Assembly (NCBI RefSeq): GCF_003258315.1
Contig: NZ_CP030032.1
Span: 4,695,501 to 4,759,500 of the forward strand
Reading direction: 5' to 3'
Length of the DNA stretch: 64,000 nt
Source: Bradymonas sediminis
Lineage (GTDB): Bacteria; Myxococcota_A; Bradymonadia; Bradymonadales; Bradymonadaceae
Shown: one piece after another, positions 25,308-35,175 of the stretch
Numbering within the stretch: the stretch's first letter is position 1
Layout of the letters: each line of letters starts with the position of its first letter
Notes under the pieces: model-generated
The model's database searches: none
The model's input: the letters and a program-made list of their open reading frames with translations, nothing else
What the model was told of the DNA's origin: nothing
Program-made: the position numbers and the translations under genes

Positions 25308-26681
25308 CTAAAATGGAGAGACGTCCTGGAGGCGTTTCTCGAAGTGCCGGGCGAGCGCGGTTTGCTGGGTTTGGCGGTAGTAGTCGACGATTTTTTCCAG
25401 GGCAAAGGGGTGTCGGGGGGCGAGCGCCAGCATCTCGTGGAGGCGGGGGAGAAGGTCGGCGTCCACGCCCGCGCTGCGCTCAAGCGCGTCCTCGACCTCG
25501 GCGCGCAAGATGCGCAAGCGCCCGCCGATGGGCATGCCCCGGTTGAGGTCGCCGCGCGAGAACGCCGGCGCCAGGGCGCTGCTTTGGGGCTTCTGCGGCG
25601 ACGTGTCCGTCAGGGTGCCGGCGCCGCGGCTGCCACGCCGCGTCTTCGATTTTTTGCGCAGCGCGTAGGAGCGCGCGAGGCTCTGATTCATCGCCGAGAC
25701 GATCGAGGCGGTGGACTCCGGCGGTTGAGCCGGGGTGGGCGCCGCGGCTGGCGGCTGCTCGGCGGAAGTCGGCGGATTGAGCGCTTCGTCGAATTCGGAG
25801 AAGAGCACCACCATGGAGAGAATATCGAGGCGGTTATGCTCGAAAATGCCGAGCAGTGGGCGCGGGTTTTTGGCCTTCAGATAGCGACTCCACAGCCTCG
25901 GAATCTCGGCGCCCGGCACATCATCAACGCGCCCGAAGTCGAGAAGATCTTCCTCAAGTTTCGATAATTTATGGCTCTTTCGGTGCGCATAGAGTTTGCG
26001 CGAGATGCGCAGCAGGTCGATATGCGGGGCGGTGTCGAAGGGATGCGCGATGCCGTGGAGCTCGCAGCGGCGTTTGAGCATCGGAACATCGAAGGACGCG
26101 CCGTTAAAGGTGCAAAGCCCGTCGGTCTTTCGCAGCAAATCGACGCTCGCCGCGAGCACGGCGGGCTCGTCGTCGGCGTCGCGCATCAGGAAGTGGTAGA
26201 CCGAGAATATGCCGTCTTCCCACAGGCCGATGCCCACGCAAAATGGATAGCTCTTTTTGGACAGGCCGTTGGTCTCCAGATCGACGAAGGCCAGCCGATG
26301 CGGCGCGATTTCGGGCAGCCTGCGGGTCTGCTCGCCGGCAAAGAGGGCGGGGAATTTATCGCAGAACCCGTTAATTTCAATGTCGCGCCCCTGCTCAAGT
26401 CGCCACCTCCCGTGAGCGATGTTGCCCGAATGCGCCTGATGCAGGTAATAAGCGGGCCCACGTGCGCTCTTCTGGACTTTGGCGCCGACCTGCGCCCATG
26501 CGTCATATGCTTCGACCGTTGGCGTTTCGACCACCGGCGTCTCGGGCGTCTTTTGCGGCCCCGGCACATCGTCGGCCAAAAATACGCGTGATTCACCGTC
26601 ATCGGCTGCGCGCTCGGTCTGGCGCAGGCGTTGGCGCGAGGCGTGTAAACGGGTTAGGCGTTTTTTGAATCCTGATGGCAT
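25308..26681 (-). CDS. mrfB: RNase H-fold exonuclease, YprB/MrfB family
   Basis: A 457-residue protein resembling Bacillus YprB (MrfB). The exonuclease-type RNase H fold is readable: FVDLETNGL gives the D-x-E pair, CTFNGASFDVPMLKRR supplies the third acidic residue, and FEHNRLDILSMV the final H-x4-D. The C-terminal part is Pro/Ala-rich followed by a short helical TPR-like segment. MrfB acts with the helicase MrfA in nucleotide-excision-independent repair of mitomycin C damage in Bacillus. Here a MrfA homolog is encoded 23 kb away rather than next door. The start at 26681 (MPSGFKKRL) is chosen because the 13 residues upstream are Cys/His-rich and unlikely. It is divergent from the M23 peptidase gene. 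Confidence 0.82.
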   Translation of the reverse strand: MPSGFKKRLTRLHASRQRLRQTERAADDGESRVFLADDVPGPQKTPETPVVETPTVEAYDAWAQVGAKVQKSARGPAYYLHQAHSGNIAHGRWRLEQGRDIEINGFCDKFPALFAGEQTRRLPEIAPHRLAFVDLETNGLSKKSYPFCVGIGLWEDGIFSVYHFLMRDADDEPAVLAASVDLLRKTDGLCTFNGASFDVPMLKRRCELHGIAHPFDTAPHIDLLRISRKLYAHRKSHKLSKLEEDLLDFGRVDDVPGAEIPRLWSRYLKAKNPRPLLGIFEHNRLDILSMVVLFSEFDEALNPPTSAEQPPAAAPTPAQPPESTASIVSAMNQSLARSYALRKKSKTRRGSRGAGTLTDTSPQKPQSSALAPAFSRGDLNRGMPIGGRLRILRAEVEDALERSAGVDADLLPRLHEMLALAPRHPFALEKIVDYYRQTQQTALARHFEKRLQDVSPF

Positions 26682-26804
26682 GATAAGACACGTTCGAGTG
26701 CAGTGTGGTTCGAGCATCATTCAGACGATTCGCGACCTCGCATTATTTCCTCAACGTCATAATCAAAACTCTCAAGCATTGCAGCTATAGCGCAGGATAA
26801 AACG

Positions 26805-28280
26805 ATGGCGAAGTACCCGCCGATGAACGATTTGTTGCGAAATCAACGCCGCAGATCGCGCCGACGCAGATCTCGCAGACATGGCAGGGGGCCCGGAAAG
26901 CTTATCTTTGTGCTGATGATGCTGGCAATCGGCGCGGGCTTGTGGTGGTGGTTCGCCGAGCGCGACCCGGAGGGCGACAAACGCCTGGAGCAGGAGGTTC
27001 TGCTGGCGCGCGCGAGCGCGGTGGTCGGCGAGAGCGTGCTGGCGGCGCGCGCCCCGCTTGAGGTCGAAGAGGCCGACCCCGAGCTCGGGACCAGCAAACG
27101 CGAAGAGCAGCTCAACGCGGTCTGGGTCGAGGGCGAAGAGGTCGAGATGCGCGGCGTGCTCAAGTCTGGCGAGTCGATCTCGGGGGTCTTAAACGCCCGA
27201 AATATCTCTACGCAGTCAATTCACTCGGTGGTCAGCGCGACCGCTAAGGAGTTCAACTTCCGCCGAAGCCGCCCGGGCGACGAGTGGTTCGTGCGGGTGG
27301 GCGCCGACGGAAAGATCAATCTTTTGCGTTATCAGAGCTCCCCGGAAGACATCTGGGAGACCACCCGAAGCGGCGATGACACCTACCAATGCGTCAAGTT
27401 AGAGGTCGCGGTGCAGGTTCGCGAAGAGGTGATCGGCGGCGTCGTTAAGAGCAGCCTGTGGCAGGCGGTCGCCGACCAGGGCGAGGACGGCTCGCTGATC
27501 TATAATTTCGCCGATATCTTCGCCTATACCATCGACTTTAACGCCAATACCCAGCCCGGCGACCGCTTCGCGTTGGTGTTCGAGAAGGTCTATATCGAGG
27601 ACCAATTCTTGCGCTACGGGCGGGTCTTGGCCGGCGCGTATACCAGCGAGGGCCGCGTCTATCAGGGGTTCTACCACCAGGGCGCCGAGGACGAGGGCGA
27701 TTATTACGACGAAAAAGGCGAGAATATGAAGCGCCAATTTCTCAAAAGCCCGCTGGCGAGCGTGCGCGTCACGAGCAGCTACGGCCGGCGATTCCACCCG
27801 GTGCTCAAAAAGGGAAAGATGCATAATGGGGTCGACTATGGCGCGCCCATCGGCACCAAGATCCGGGCCGTCGCCGACGGAAAGGTCGTCTACGCCGGGT
27901 ATAAAGGCGCCAACGGCAACCTCATCGTGCTCAGCCACGCCAATGGCTATCGGACCATCTACGCCCATCTATCGAAGATCAACAAACAGGTGCGGCCCGG
28001 AAAACGCGTGAGCAAAAAGCAGATCATCGGGCGCGTCGGCAACACGGGGCGCTCCACCGGCCCGCATCTGCATTTTGGGATGAAGCATAACGGGCGCTAT
28101 ATTGACCCGAGCAAGGTCGACGCCGAGCGCGGCGAGCCGCTTAAGGGTTCCGAGCGGGCGCGATTCCTCGACGATATCGTCGAGCCGCTCTCCAAGCGGT
28201 TGAATAAGGCGCTGGAGAAGACCGGTTATAAATTAGAGGCCGCGCCGATCAACGACCAGCCGAGCATCTCGGCGCGCTAA
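26805..28280 (+). CDS. M23 family metallopeptidase (LytM/OapA-like)
   Basis: A 491-residue membrane-anchored endopeptidase. An Arg-rich cytoplasmic N-terminus (30 residues) precedes a span (LIFVLMMLAIGAGLWWWF). The middle is an OapA/LysM-like substrate-access region (SISGVLNARNISTQSIHSVV). The peptidase domain starts GRRFHPVLKKGKMHNGVDYGAP, giving the zinc H and D ligands, and continues with YAHLSKI and GPHLHFGM, with the H-x-H motif. All the catalytic residues are present, so it should cleave peptidoglycan cross-bridges rather than act as a pseudo-enzyme activator. An AGGA site lies upstream. The next gene starts 28 bp downstream on the same strand. Confidence 0.92.
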   Translation: MAKYPPMNDLLRNQRRRSRRRRSRRHGRGPGKLIFVLMMLAIGAGLWWWFAERDPEGDKRLEQEVLLARASAVVGESVLAARAPLEVEEADPELGTSKREEQLNAVWVEGEEVEMRGVLKSGESISGVLNARNISTQSIHSVVSATAKEFNFRRSRPGDEWFVRVGADGKINLLRYQSSPEDIWETTRSGDDTYQCVKLEVAVQVREEVIGGVVKSSLWQAVADQGEDGSLIYNFADIFAYTIDFNANTQPGDRFALVFEKVYIEDQFLRYGRVLAGAYTSEGRVYQGFYHQGAEDEGDYYDEKGENMKRQFLKSPLASVRVTSSYGRRFHPVLKKGKMHNGVDYGAPIGTKIRAVADGKVVYAGYKGANGNLIVLSHANGYRTIYAHLSKINKQVRPGKRVSKKQIIGRVGNTGRSTGPHLHFGMKHNGRYIDPSKVDAERGEPLKGSERARFLDDIVEPLSKRLNKALEKTGYKLEAAPINDQPSISAR

Positions 28281-28307
28281 CCCAGCATCCCACTCGCCGC
28301 GATCGCT

Positions 28308-30089
28308 ATGACTCGATGGAAACACAGACTCACCGGCCCGCTGGCGCGCAACGCGGCGATCGCGCTCTATGTGATCTGCGTGGCCGGGCTGATCATGGCC
28401 TATATGTCGGTGTCGCTGCGCAAGGTGGATTACGCGGCGTATGCGCGGGCCCAACCGGCGGCGGCGCCCGGCGCGCCGGTGGCGATGCGCGGCGTGGTGC
28501 TCGACGCGCGGCTGGGTGTGCCGCTGCGCCGCGGCGAAGTTCAATTCGACCTGGTCGATGCCGCGGCAAAAGCCACTGCCGAAGACGCCCCCCAGGGCGT
28601 CGCCTGGGCGCGCACCTCGATTCAACCCAACGGCTTCTTCCACCTGAGCGCCCCGCTGCCCGCGGGCGCTGAGCCCGGCGACTATCGCCTGCGCATGCAG
28701 ACGAAGATCGATCCTCGGGCCACCGACGCCGCCCCCGAATTCACAACCGATGCTCCTTTTAATGTCCTGCCACCCCCGACCAACTTCGATTATTGGCCCG
28801 CGCCGACCGAGCGCCGCGAGGCCGATAAAAACGAGGCATCCGGCGGCGTAAAATCCTCCGACGGCCCGATTCAAATCGCGCTTTGGCCGGCGGATGGCGA
28901 GGTCGCGCGCGGGCTAAAGAGTACGGTATTTGTCCGCACGACGCGGCGCGAAGACGGCGCGCCGGTGTCGGCAAAACTCCATATTTCTCAGATAGATGGC
29001 ATTAGCGAGGCTGCGGTCCCGGCGACGATTCAGACCGACTCCCTGGGGCTGGCCATCGTGCCGGTTTCGGCCGGCACGGACCTCGTCTGGGAGCTCAGCA
29101 CCGAGGCGCCCGGGCGCCTGGGCGCCGAGGATTTGGCAGCGCCCCGCGCACCTTCGCCGGTCGAAAGCACGGGCGAAGACGGCGCGGGCGCGTCTTCGCA
29201 GGTCAGCCGGGCGCGGCTCGTGCTGAGCACCGTCCCCAGCCAGGTCTCACTGCGCATGAGCGAGCCGCTGGCGGTCCCCGGCCGCAGCGCCGACGGCGCG
29301 CTGCACAGCCTCTTTCGCGACGGCGGCGTGATGGTCGACCTGTATCAGGCCGACCGCTGGGTGGACGCCAAGGTCTTTGGCCTGGGCGAAAAGGGGGGCG
29401 GGATTCGGGTCGATATTCCGAAGTCGCGCGCCACCGCCAAGGCCGGCGCTGCGGGCGAAAAGGCGCCGCTGCAGCTCTATCGCGTGCAGGTCTATCGCAG
29501 CGTCTACGGCGTCGAAAACGCCTGGGATATCGACTACCTCGTCGGCGCCTCGGGCGCCCAACTCGACGATTATCAGCAGGCCGCCCGCGCCCTGGCCGAA
29601 TATATCACAGCCCACGTCGACGACCCGTATTTCGACCAGATTCTGGCCGGCGATGCCTTCGAGTCGAGCACCAGCAAGCGCGAGCTGAGCGGCTGGATTC
29701 GCGCGATGACCGAGGTCCTGCCGCGCCACCTCGACGTGCCGGCGCCCCTGATAAATAGCCGCGAAGCCTCCATCGCCAAGCTCGACGCCGAGACCGCCGA
29801 GATCCAAAATAAGCTGCGCCTGCTGACCATCATCGCCCTGCTGATCGGCATGGCCGTGGTGGGGTATCTGGTGCTGCTCGGCATCGGCGCCTACCGCGAG
29901 CAGGGGCGTCTTTTGCAGGATGTAGACCTCGAGATGGACGAGGACCCGGCCGATGACGAAGGCGGCGCGATGGCCCTTTCGCGCAATATTCAGCGCGAGA
30001 ACCTGATCTTCGGCGCCCTCATTTTTATCGTCGTCGGCACCCTGTCTTTGTTCGTCCTTGGACTTCTGATGGTATTAAGCTATTTCTGA
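28308..30089 (+). CDS. Large membrane protein with periplasmic domain, unknown
   Basis: A 593-residue protein. One span near residue 20 (AIALYVICVAGLIMAYMSV) leads into a long Ala/Pro-rich extracytoplasmic region with beta-rich segments (AMRGVVLDARLGVPLRRGEV, and ATIQTDSLGLAIVPVSAGTD) that look like Ig- or macroglobulin-like repeats. Two more spans lie near the C-terminus (LLTIIALLIGMAVVGYLVLL and IFGALIFIVVGTLSLFVL), with an acidic cytosolic loop between them. I cannot assign a family. It lies 28 bp after the M23 peptidase gene and may be co-transcribed, suggesting a cell-envelope role. No Shine-Dalgarno is seen before the ATG. Confidence 0.75.
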   Translation: MTRWKHRLTGPLARNAAIALYVICVAGLIMAYMSVSLRKVDYAAYARAQPAAAPGAPVAMRGVVLDARLGVPLRRGEVQFDLVDAAAKATAEDAPQGVAWARTSIQPNGFFHLSAPLPAGAEPGDYRLRMQTKIDPRATDAAPEFTTDAPFNVLPPPTNFDYWPAPTERREADKNEASGGVKSSDGPIQIALWPADGEVARGLKSTVFVRTTRREDGAPVSAKLHISQIDGISEAAVPATIQTDSLGLAIVPVSAGTDLVWELSTEAPGRLGAEDLAAPRAPSPVESTGEDGAGASSQVSRARLVLSTVPSQVSLRMSEPLAVPGRSADGALHSLFRDGGVMVDLYQADRWVDAKVFGLGEKGGGIRVDIPKSRATAKAGAAGEKAPLQLYRVQVYRSVYGVENAWDIDYLVGASGAQLDDYQQAARALAEYITAHVDDPYFDQILAGDAFESSTSKRELSGWIRAMTEVLPRHLDVPAPLINSREASIAKLDAETAEIQNKLRLLTIIALLIGMAVVGYLVLLGIGAYREQGRLLQDVDLEMDEDPADDEGGAMALSRNIQRENLIFGALIFIVVGTLSLFVLGLLMVLSYF

Positions 30090-30208
30090 GCGCGTCCGCC
30101 GATCTGGCTAAAATGACCGATTATCTGCGCCCAAAATCCCCGCTGAAACGCTGCTTGGGGGCGCCGATAGATGGTCTCAATTGATCTTCTAAAATCCCAC
30201 ACATTTTT

Positions 30209-33031
30209 ATGTCTGAGAATAAAACGCTCTATATTGTCGACGGTTCCTCCTATATATTCCGCGCGTTTTACGCGATCCGGAGCTTGTCGACCGCCGCAGG
30301 TTTTCCCACCAACGCGATTTACGGCTTCACTCAGATGCTGATGCGCCTTTTGCGCGATGAGAACCCCGAATATATCGCGATGACCTTCGACGTGTCGGAC
30401 GTCGATGTGCCGAATTTTCGCAAAGTTTTATACGATGATTATAAGGCGAATCGCTCGGCGATGCCCGACGAGCTGCGCGAGCAAATGCCATATTTTAGCA
30501 AGGTGGTTGAGGCGCTGCATATCCCGATTAAAACCCAGGTTGGCGTGGAGGCCGACGATGTCATCGCGACCCTGACCCGCCAGGCGCGCGCCGAGGGCTT
30601 TGAGGTCTGCATCGTCAGCGCCGACAAGGACCTGATGCAACTTCTGGCCGACGAAGTCCGCATGCTCGACACCATGCGCGACAAGACCTACACCCCCGAA
30701 GAGGTCCAGGAGCGCTTCAACGTCACGCCCGATAAGGTCAAATATGTGCTCGCTTTGGCTGGCGATAGCTCCGACAATATCCCGGGCGTGCCGGGCATCG
30801 GCGAGGTCACCGGCGGGCGGTTGATCGAGGAGTTCGGCGACCTGGAGAACCTGCTGGCCAATATCGACAAGGTCAGCGGAAAGAAGCGCAAGGAGAACCT
30901 GGAGAACTTCGCCGACCAGGCGCGCCTGTCGCTGGAGTTGGTGACCTTGCGCGATGATTGCGACGTGGAGTTTCAGCCCGAAGACCTGGTGCTGAGCAAG
31001 CCGAATTTCGCCGAGCTGGACGCCCTCTTTACCGAGCTTGAGTTCGGCTCGCCGCTTCGGGACGTGCGCAAATGGATGGAGGCAAAGGGCTGGCTCGAGC
31101 CGGAGCCGGAGAAACCCAAAAAGGCCAAAAAAGCCAAGAAAAAGCCGTCAGACCAGCTCGATTTTTTCAGCAGCGCCGCCGGCGCCAACAGCGCCGCCGC
31201 GGAGCAAAATGACCACACCAATAGCGGCAAAAACTACCGCGCCATCCGAAGCGTCGAGGCCTTCGAAGAAGTCCTCGCCAAGCTCGCCGAAGTCGACCGC
31301 TTCGCCTTCGATTTGGAGACCACGAGCCTCAACCCGCTGGACGCGCAGATCTGCGGCATGAGCTTCGCCTGGCAGCCCAACGACGCGGTCTATATCCCGT
31401 GCGCCCATTCTTATGAGGGCGTCGGCGAGCAGCTGGACCTGGATTATATCCTGGAGAAATTGCGGCCGTTTCTTGAGAGCGAGGACGCCAAAAAGGTCGT
31501 CGGCCAGCACCTTAAATACGAATGGTTGGTGCTTCAAAAATACGACATCGACCTGCGCGCCATCCTCTATGACACCATGCTTATGAGTTATCTGCTCGAC
31601 CCGAGCAGCAATAAACATGGCATGGACGCGATGGCCATGCAGTGGCTCAATTATCAGACCATCAGCTACGAGGACGTCGCCGGAAAGGGCAAAAGCCAGG
31701 TCACCTTCGACAAGGTGCACCTGGACGCCGCGGTCCCCTACGGCGCCGAAGACGCCGACATCACGCTGATGCTGTGCAACCTGCTCGAGCCGATGTTGAT
31801 CGAGGCGGGGCTCAAAGAAATCCACGACACGCTTGAGGTGCCGCTCACCCGTGTGCTGGCGATCATGGAGGCCGAGGGCATCCAGATCGACCCGGAGATG
31901 CTCGGTGTTCTGAGCGTCGAGTTCGACCAGGAGCTCGGCGAGCTGCAGGACCAGATCGACGAGCTCTCGGGCGGGCCGACCAACCCGAATAGCCCCAAGC
32001 AATTGCGCGAAGTGCTCTTTGAGCGCCTCGGCCTGCCGGTCAAAAAACGCACCAAGACCGGCCCCTCGACCGCGGCGAGTGTCCTCGAAGAGCTGAGCGA
32101 ATTGCATGAATTGCCGGCGCTTATCCTGGAGTACCGCTCCTTCTCCAAGCTCAAAGGCACCTATGTCGACGCGCTGCCGCTGCTGATTCGCGAGGACACC
32201 GGGCGCATCCACACCAGCTTCAATCAGGCGGTGGCGGCGACCGGACGGCTGTCTTCGTCGAACCCGAACTTGCAGAATATCCCGATGCGCACCGCCCGCG
32301 GCCGCCAGATCCGCAAGGCGTTTGTGCCGGCGCCGGGCTATCAGTTATTGGTGGCGGACTATTCGCAGATCGAGCTTCGTATCGTGGCGCATATGTCCCA
32401 GGACCCGCTGCTTTTGGACGCGTATAAACGCGGCGCGGATATCCACCGCCTCACCGCCTCGCAGATCTTCGACGTTGATTTTGAAGAGGTCACCTCGGCC
32501 CAGCGCGGTGCCGGAAAGACGATTAATTTCGGGGTGTTATACGGCATGGGTGCGCGCCGGCTCGCCGCAAGCCTGCGCATCTCGCAGGGCGAGGCGACGC
32601 AATATATCGACAATTATTTTGAGCGCTACGCCGGGGTCAGCGCGTTCTTCGACAAGCTGGTCGCCGACGCCACCCACAGCGGCTACGCCGAGACGATGTT
32701 TGGGCGAAAACGCCAGATCGCCGATATGGGGACGCTGGGTCGGCGCGAGCAGGCATTCGCCGAGCGCGTCGCCATCAATACACCGATTCAGGGCAGCGCC
32801 GCCGATATCATTAAATTCGCGATGGTGAATTTACAGGCCAAGATCGAGGCCGAGGAGTTGCCGATGCGCATGCTCCTTCAGGTGCACGATGAGCTCGTAT
32901 TCGAGGTCGAGGATGCCTTCGTCGACGCGGCCAAGACGATCGTGCGGGAGGCGATGGAAGGCGTGTGCGAGCTGGACGTGCCGCTGCTGGTCGACCTCGG
33001 GTGCGGCGACAATTGGCTCGACGCCAAATAA
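30209..33031 (+). CDS. polA: DNA polymerase I
   Basis: A 940-residue full-length enzyme with all three activities. Residues 1-290 form the 5'-3' flap exonuclease (VDGSSYIFRAFYAI, VGVEADDVIATLTR, SADKDLMQLL, GDSSDNIPGVPGIG). A Lys-rich linker (about 295-315) leads to the 3'-5' proofreading domain with the intact Exo I motif FDLETTSLNPLDAQ. The polymerase domain has motif A DYSQIELR (Asp717), motif B RGAGKTINFGVLYG and motif C HDELVF (Asp894). It replaces Okazaki primers and fills repair gaps. The gene is free-standing, 119 bp after the membrane-protein gene. Confidence 0.98.
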   Translation: MSENKTLYIVDGSSYIFRAFYAIRSLSTAAGFPTNAIYGFTQMLMRLLRDENPEYIAMTFDVSDVDVPNFRKVLYDDYKANRSAMPDELREQMPYFSKVVEALHIPIKTQVGVEADDVIATLTRQARAEGFEVCIVSADKDLMQLLADEVRMLDTMRDKTYTPEEVQERFNVTPDKVKYVLALAGDSSDNIPGVPGIGEVTGGRLIEEFGDLENLLANIDKVSGKKRKENLENFADQARLSLELVTLRDDCDVEFQPEDLVLSKPNFAELDALFTELEFGSPLRDVRKWMEAKGWLEPEPEKPKKAKKAKKKPSDQLDFFSSAAGANSAAAEQNDHTNSGKNYRAIRSVEAFEEVLAKLAEVDRFAFDLETTSLNPLDAQICGMSFAWQPNDAVYIPCAHSYEGVGEQLDLDYILEKLRPFLESEDAKKVVGQHLKYEWLVLQKYDIDLRAILYDTMLMSYLLDPSSNKHGMDAMAMQWLNYQTISYEDVAGKGKSQVTFDKVHLDAAVPYGAEDADITLMLCNLLEPMLIEAGLKEIHDTLEVPLTRVLAIMEAEGIQIDPEMLGVLSVEFDQELGELQDQIDELSGGPTNPNSPKQLREVLFERLGLPVKKRTKTGPSTAASVLEELSELHELPALILEYRSFSKLKGTYVDALPLLIREDTGRIHTSFNQAVAATGRLSSSNPNLQNIPMRTARGRQIRKAFVPAPGYQLLVADYSQIELRIVAHMSQDPLLLDAYKRGADIHRLTASQIFDVDFEEVTSAQRGAGKTINFGVLYGMGARRLAASLRISQGEATQYIDNYFERYAGVSAFFDKLVADATHSGYAETMFGRKRQIADMGTLGRREQAFAERVAINTPIQGSAADIIKFAMVNLQAKIEAEELPMRMLLQVHDELVFEVEDAFVDAAKTIVREAMEGVCELDVPLLVDLGCGDNWLDAK

Positions 33032-33056
33032 GGTCGACTCAGCAGGGCGCGCGGGG

Positions 33057-34112
33057 TCAATCGAAGGGGAGCAGCCCCACCTCGGCGCCCCGGGCGAGCG
33101 CGTCGAAGCCCGGCAGGTCGGGCAGGTTGATCTCGGCGCCGCCCTCGGCGAGTCGATAATCGCAGTAGACGGCCTGAAAGCGCGGCTTCATCTCCGCGTC
33201 AGGCTGCTCTTTGTCGAGGGTGTCCAGCGCGACGAGCGCCTGGCCATCTGGCGCCGCGTCCTGGGCGATCGGCCCAAGGTAGGCCAGCCGGCGGGTGTTG
33301 ATGATCGGCGCGCAGTCGTCGGTCTTGACCGCGAAGGTCGGCCCACCGTCGAAGGGGTCGATGGAATTATCCCACTCAAACCCAATCTTCTCGAGCATCC
33401 GGCGCGCCGGCACGGTCTTCTCGCCGACCACGCCGATGATCTTGCGCACATGCTCGGGCAAGAGCGCGGTATAGATCGGCTTGCTGGGGAAGAGGTTGCG
33501 GATGAACTCGACATTGTCGCGGCTGAGAAGATCCGCCTCGCGGTAGTTGAGGCCGGTGAAATTTCGCCCCAGACAATCCCACAGATCACTGGTCCCATCG
33601 TCGTTGAGCGGCGGCAATAACTCGGCGACCACCTCGTCGCGAAAAAGGTCGCGGTGCAGGCCGATAAATAGAAAGCGCACGAAGCTTAAGATGCGCCCCA
33701 ATTTAAGCGGATGCGCGCGGTATTCGGGGGCAAGGATCAGCCCGCCGATCTCGGTGGGACCGTCATAATCAAAGCGCAACTGCAGCACACGGTGGATGAT
33801 CAATTTGTCGAGGGTCGACGAGTATTTTTGCTCATTATGCACGTCATAATACACCGCCGGGCGCTCGTGGGTGCCGTGCTGAGCGATGATCAAGCAACTC
33901 CCAATCAGTCGCTTCTCGGCGACATCTTCGAGCACAAATAGATAGTCGCGAAAGCGCGGCTTTCGGTAGGTCCCGTCGAAGCTCTCGCGGCTGATCTGCA
34001 CGAGTCTTTTGAGCCGCGCGGAATCATCCGGCAGGTTCAATGTGTTTAAGGTACGTGCGAGGCCTCGCAATTGGTCGAGGTCGGTAGGCAATGCTTCGCG
34101 TAAAAGGAACAT
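33057..34112 (-). CDS. astA: Arginine N-succinyltransferase family protein
   Basis: A 351-residue protein of AstA type, the first enzyme of the arginine succinyltransferase catabolic pathway, which transfers succinyl from succinyl-CoA to arginine. Recognisable blocks are LREALPTDLDQLRGLARTLN at the N-terminus, YRKPRFRDYLFVLED, GGLILAPEYR, LGRILSFVRFLFI, VVAELLPPL and ALLPEHVRKIIGVVGE. The start at 34112 (MFLLRE) removes a 22-residue extension not seen in the family. None of astB, astC, astD or astE is in the window, so a complete pathway cannot be assumed; the enzyme could act on another amino group. It converges on polA. Confidence 0.85.
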   Translation of the reverse strand: MFLLREALPTDLDQLRGLARTLNTLNLPDDSARLKRLVQISRESFDGTYRKPRFRDYLFVLEDVAEKRLIGSCLIIAQHGTHERPAVYYDVHNEQKYSSTLDKLIIHRVLQLRFDYDGPTEIGGLILAPEYRAHPLKLGRILSFVRFLFIGLHRDLFRDEVVAELLPPLNDDGTSDLWDCLGRNFTGLNYREADLLSRDNVEFIRNLFPSKPIYTALLPEHVRKIIGVVGEKTVPARRMLEKIGFEWDNSIDPFDGGPTFAVKTDDCAPIINTRRLAYLGPIAQDAAPDGQALVALDTLDKEQPDAEMKPRFQAVYCDYRLAEGGAEINLPDLPGFDALARGAEVGLLPFD

Positions 34113-34366
34113 AGGGCTAATTTCTCGATGATGATGACTCCAATTCGCCGCGATAGAGTCGCGAATTGGACGCGACATTTTCGATCCGCCGGCAGGCTAC
34201 ACCAAGTTGGGTTGCGCAGAAACACGCGACTTCGGCGGACGTCCGCTGCGGGCTAGGTCTGCGGGCCGGTGTGCTTGTATTTGTCACAGCCGCCTTAGTT
34301 GTCTATCTTTGAGGAAGCCGAACGGTTTTATCCACGCTGAACTAACCCGTCTTGACGAGAAAAATT

Positions 34367-34972
34367 ATGAGCCGCTCCATCAATAAGTTAATTTCGGGAC
34401 TCGGGCGCCGCGCGGCGCAACAATTGGGCCGCACTGCGGGCGCCTCCGTGGACACCTTTCAGCGTAACCCGGCCGCCGGGACCCTGAACCACGCCTATTG
34501 GGCCGCCAAGCAAACCCAGCAGGGCCGCTTTATGATGGGCGCGATGCGCACCATCGCCTCGGGGCCGGTGCTCGAATTGAGCAAAATGTGCGGGCGCGCG
34601 GGCGTCGCCGGCGCGGTCATCGACGGCGCGCTGGGCGGGCAACAGGCCTATAAATTTATGCGCAGCGGGCAGATCGACGGGGCGCAGGCCGCCAAGCACG
34701 TCGCCGCCGAATCCGGCTGCGGGTTCGTAACCTCCGCGTCAGGCACCGCCGGCACCATCGCCGTCTATATGATCACCGGCTCGATGGGACCCACCGCGAT
34801 GGTCATCGGCATGGGCGCCTCGATGGGCTCGCGTATGGCCTATCGTAAGCTCGTCGGCGAGACCCTGCCGCAGCCCGAGAAAGCCGCCCAGGCTGTCCCT
34901 GATACCGCGGCGAAGACGGACTCCGCCGAAGAAGATGTCATCGAAGATATCGGGCCGAAGTCGGGCGAATAA
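34367..34972 (+). CDS. Small Gly/Ala-rich helical membrane-associated protein, unknown
   Basis: A 201-residue protein without a recognised family. It opens with a basic amphipathic stretch (SRSINKLISGLGRRAAQQLG). In the middle, small-residue hydrophobic segments occur (GRAGVAGAVIDGALGGQQA, and TSASGTAGTIAVYMITGSMG extending to GMGASMGSRMAY), which look like glycine-zipper helices. The tail is acidic. This arrangement resembles small proteins that insert into or bridge membranes, but function is unknown. The ATG at 34367 is preferred over TTG 34352. A strong terminator follows, so it is a monocistronic unit. Confidence 0.7.
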   Translation: MSRSINKLISGLGRRAAQQLGRTAGASVDTFQRNPAAGTLNHAYWAAKQTQQGRFMMGAMRTIASGPVLELSKMCGRAGVAGAVIDGALGGQQAYKFMRSGQIDGAQAAKHVAAESGCGFVTSASGTAGTIAVYMITGSMGPTAMVIGMGASMGSRMAYRKLVGETLPQPEKAAQAVPDTAAKTDSAEEDVIEDIGPKSGE

Positions 34973-34990
34973 ATCCAGCGTTGATTTTCC

Positions 34991-35023
34991 AAAAAGCCCG
35001 GGCGTCATTCGCCCGGGCTTTTT
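34991..35023. terminator. Rho-independent terminator
   Basis: A perfect 14-bp stem (34991-35004 with 35010-35023) has a TCATT loop, with A5 and T5 at its ends. It ends the gene at 34367-34972 and could work in both directions. Confidence 0.95.
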
Positions 35024-35175
35024 GGTGTCTGGCGACGCAAAAATCAAGACGCCGAAAAGGTCGCAATCTCCCCGGAACAAAGGGCGATATTCGCTTGATT
35101 TCTTTACTTAAGACCCTCTGGCCCATATACTCGCGCCGTGGCTTTTGCATTAAATTAAAACAATGAGCGACTGCG

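Noticed and set aside
31148-32212. A 354-codon minus-strand frame inside polA
   Set aside because: All motifs of DNA polymerase I lie on the plus strand across this stretch, so this is a shadow frame.
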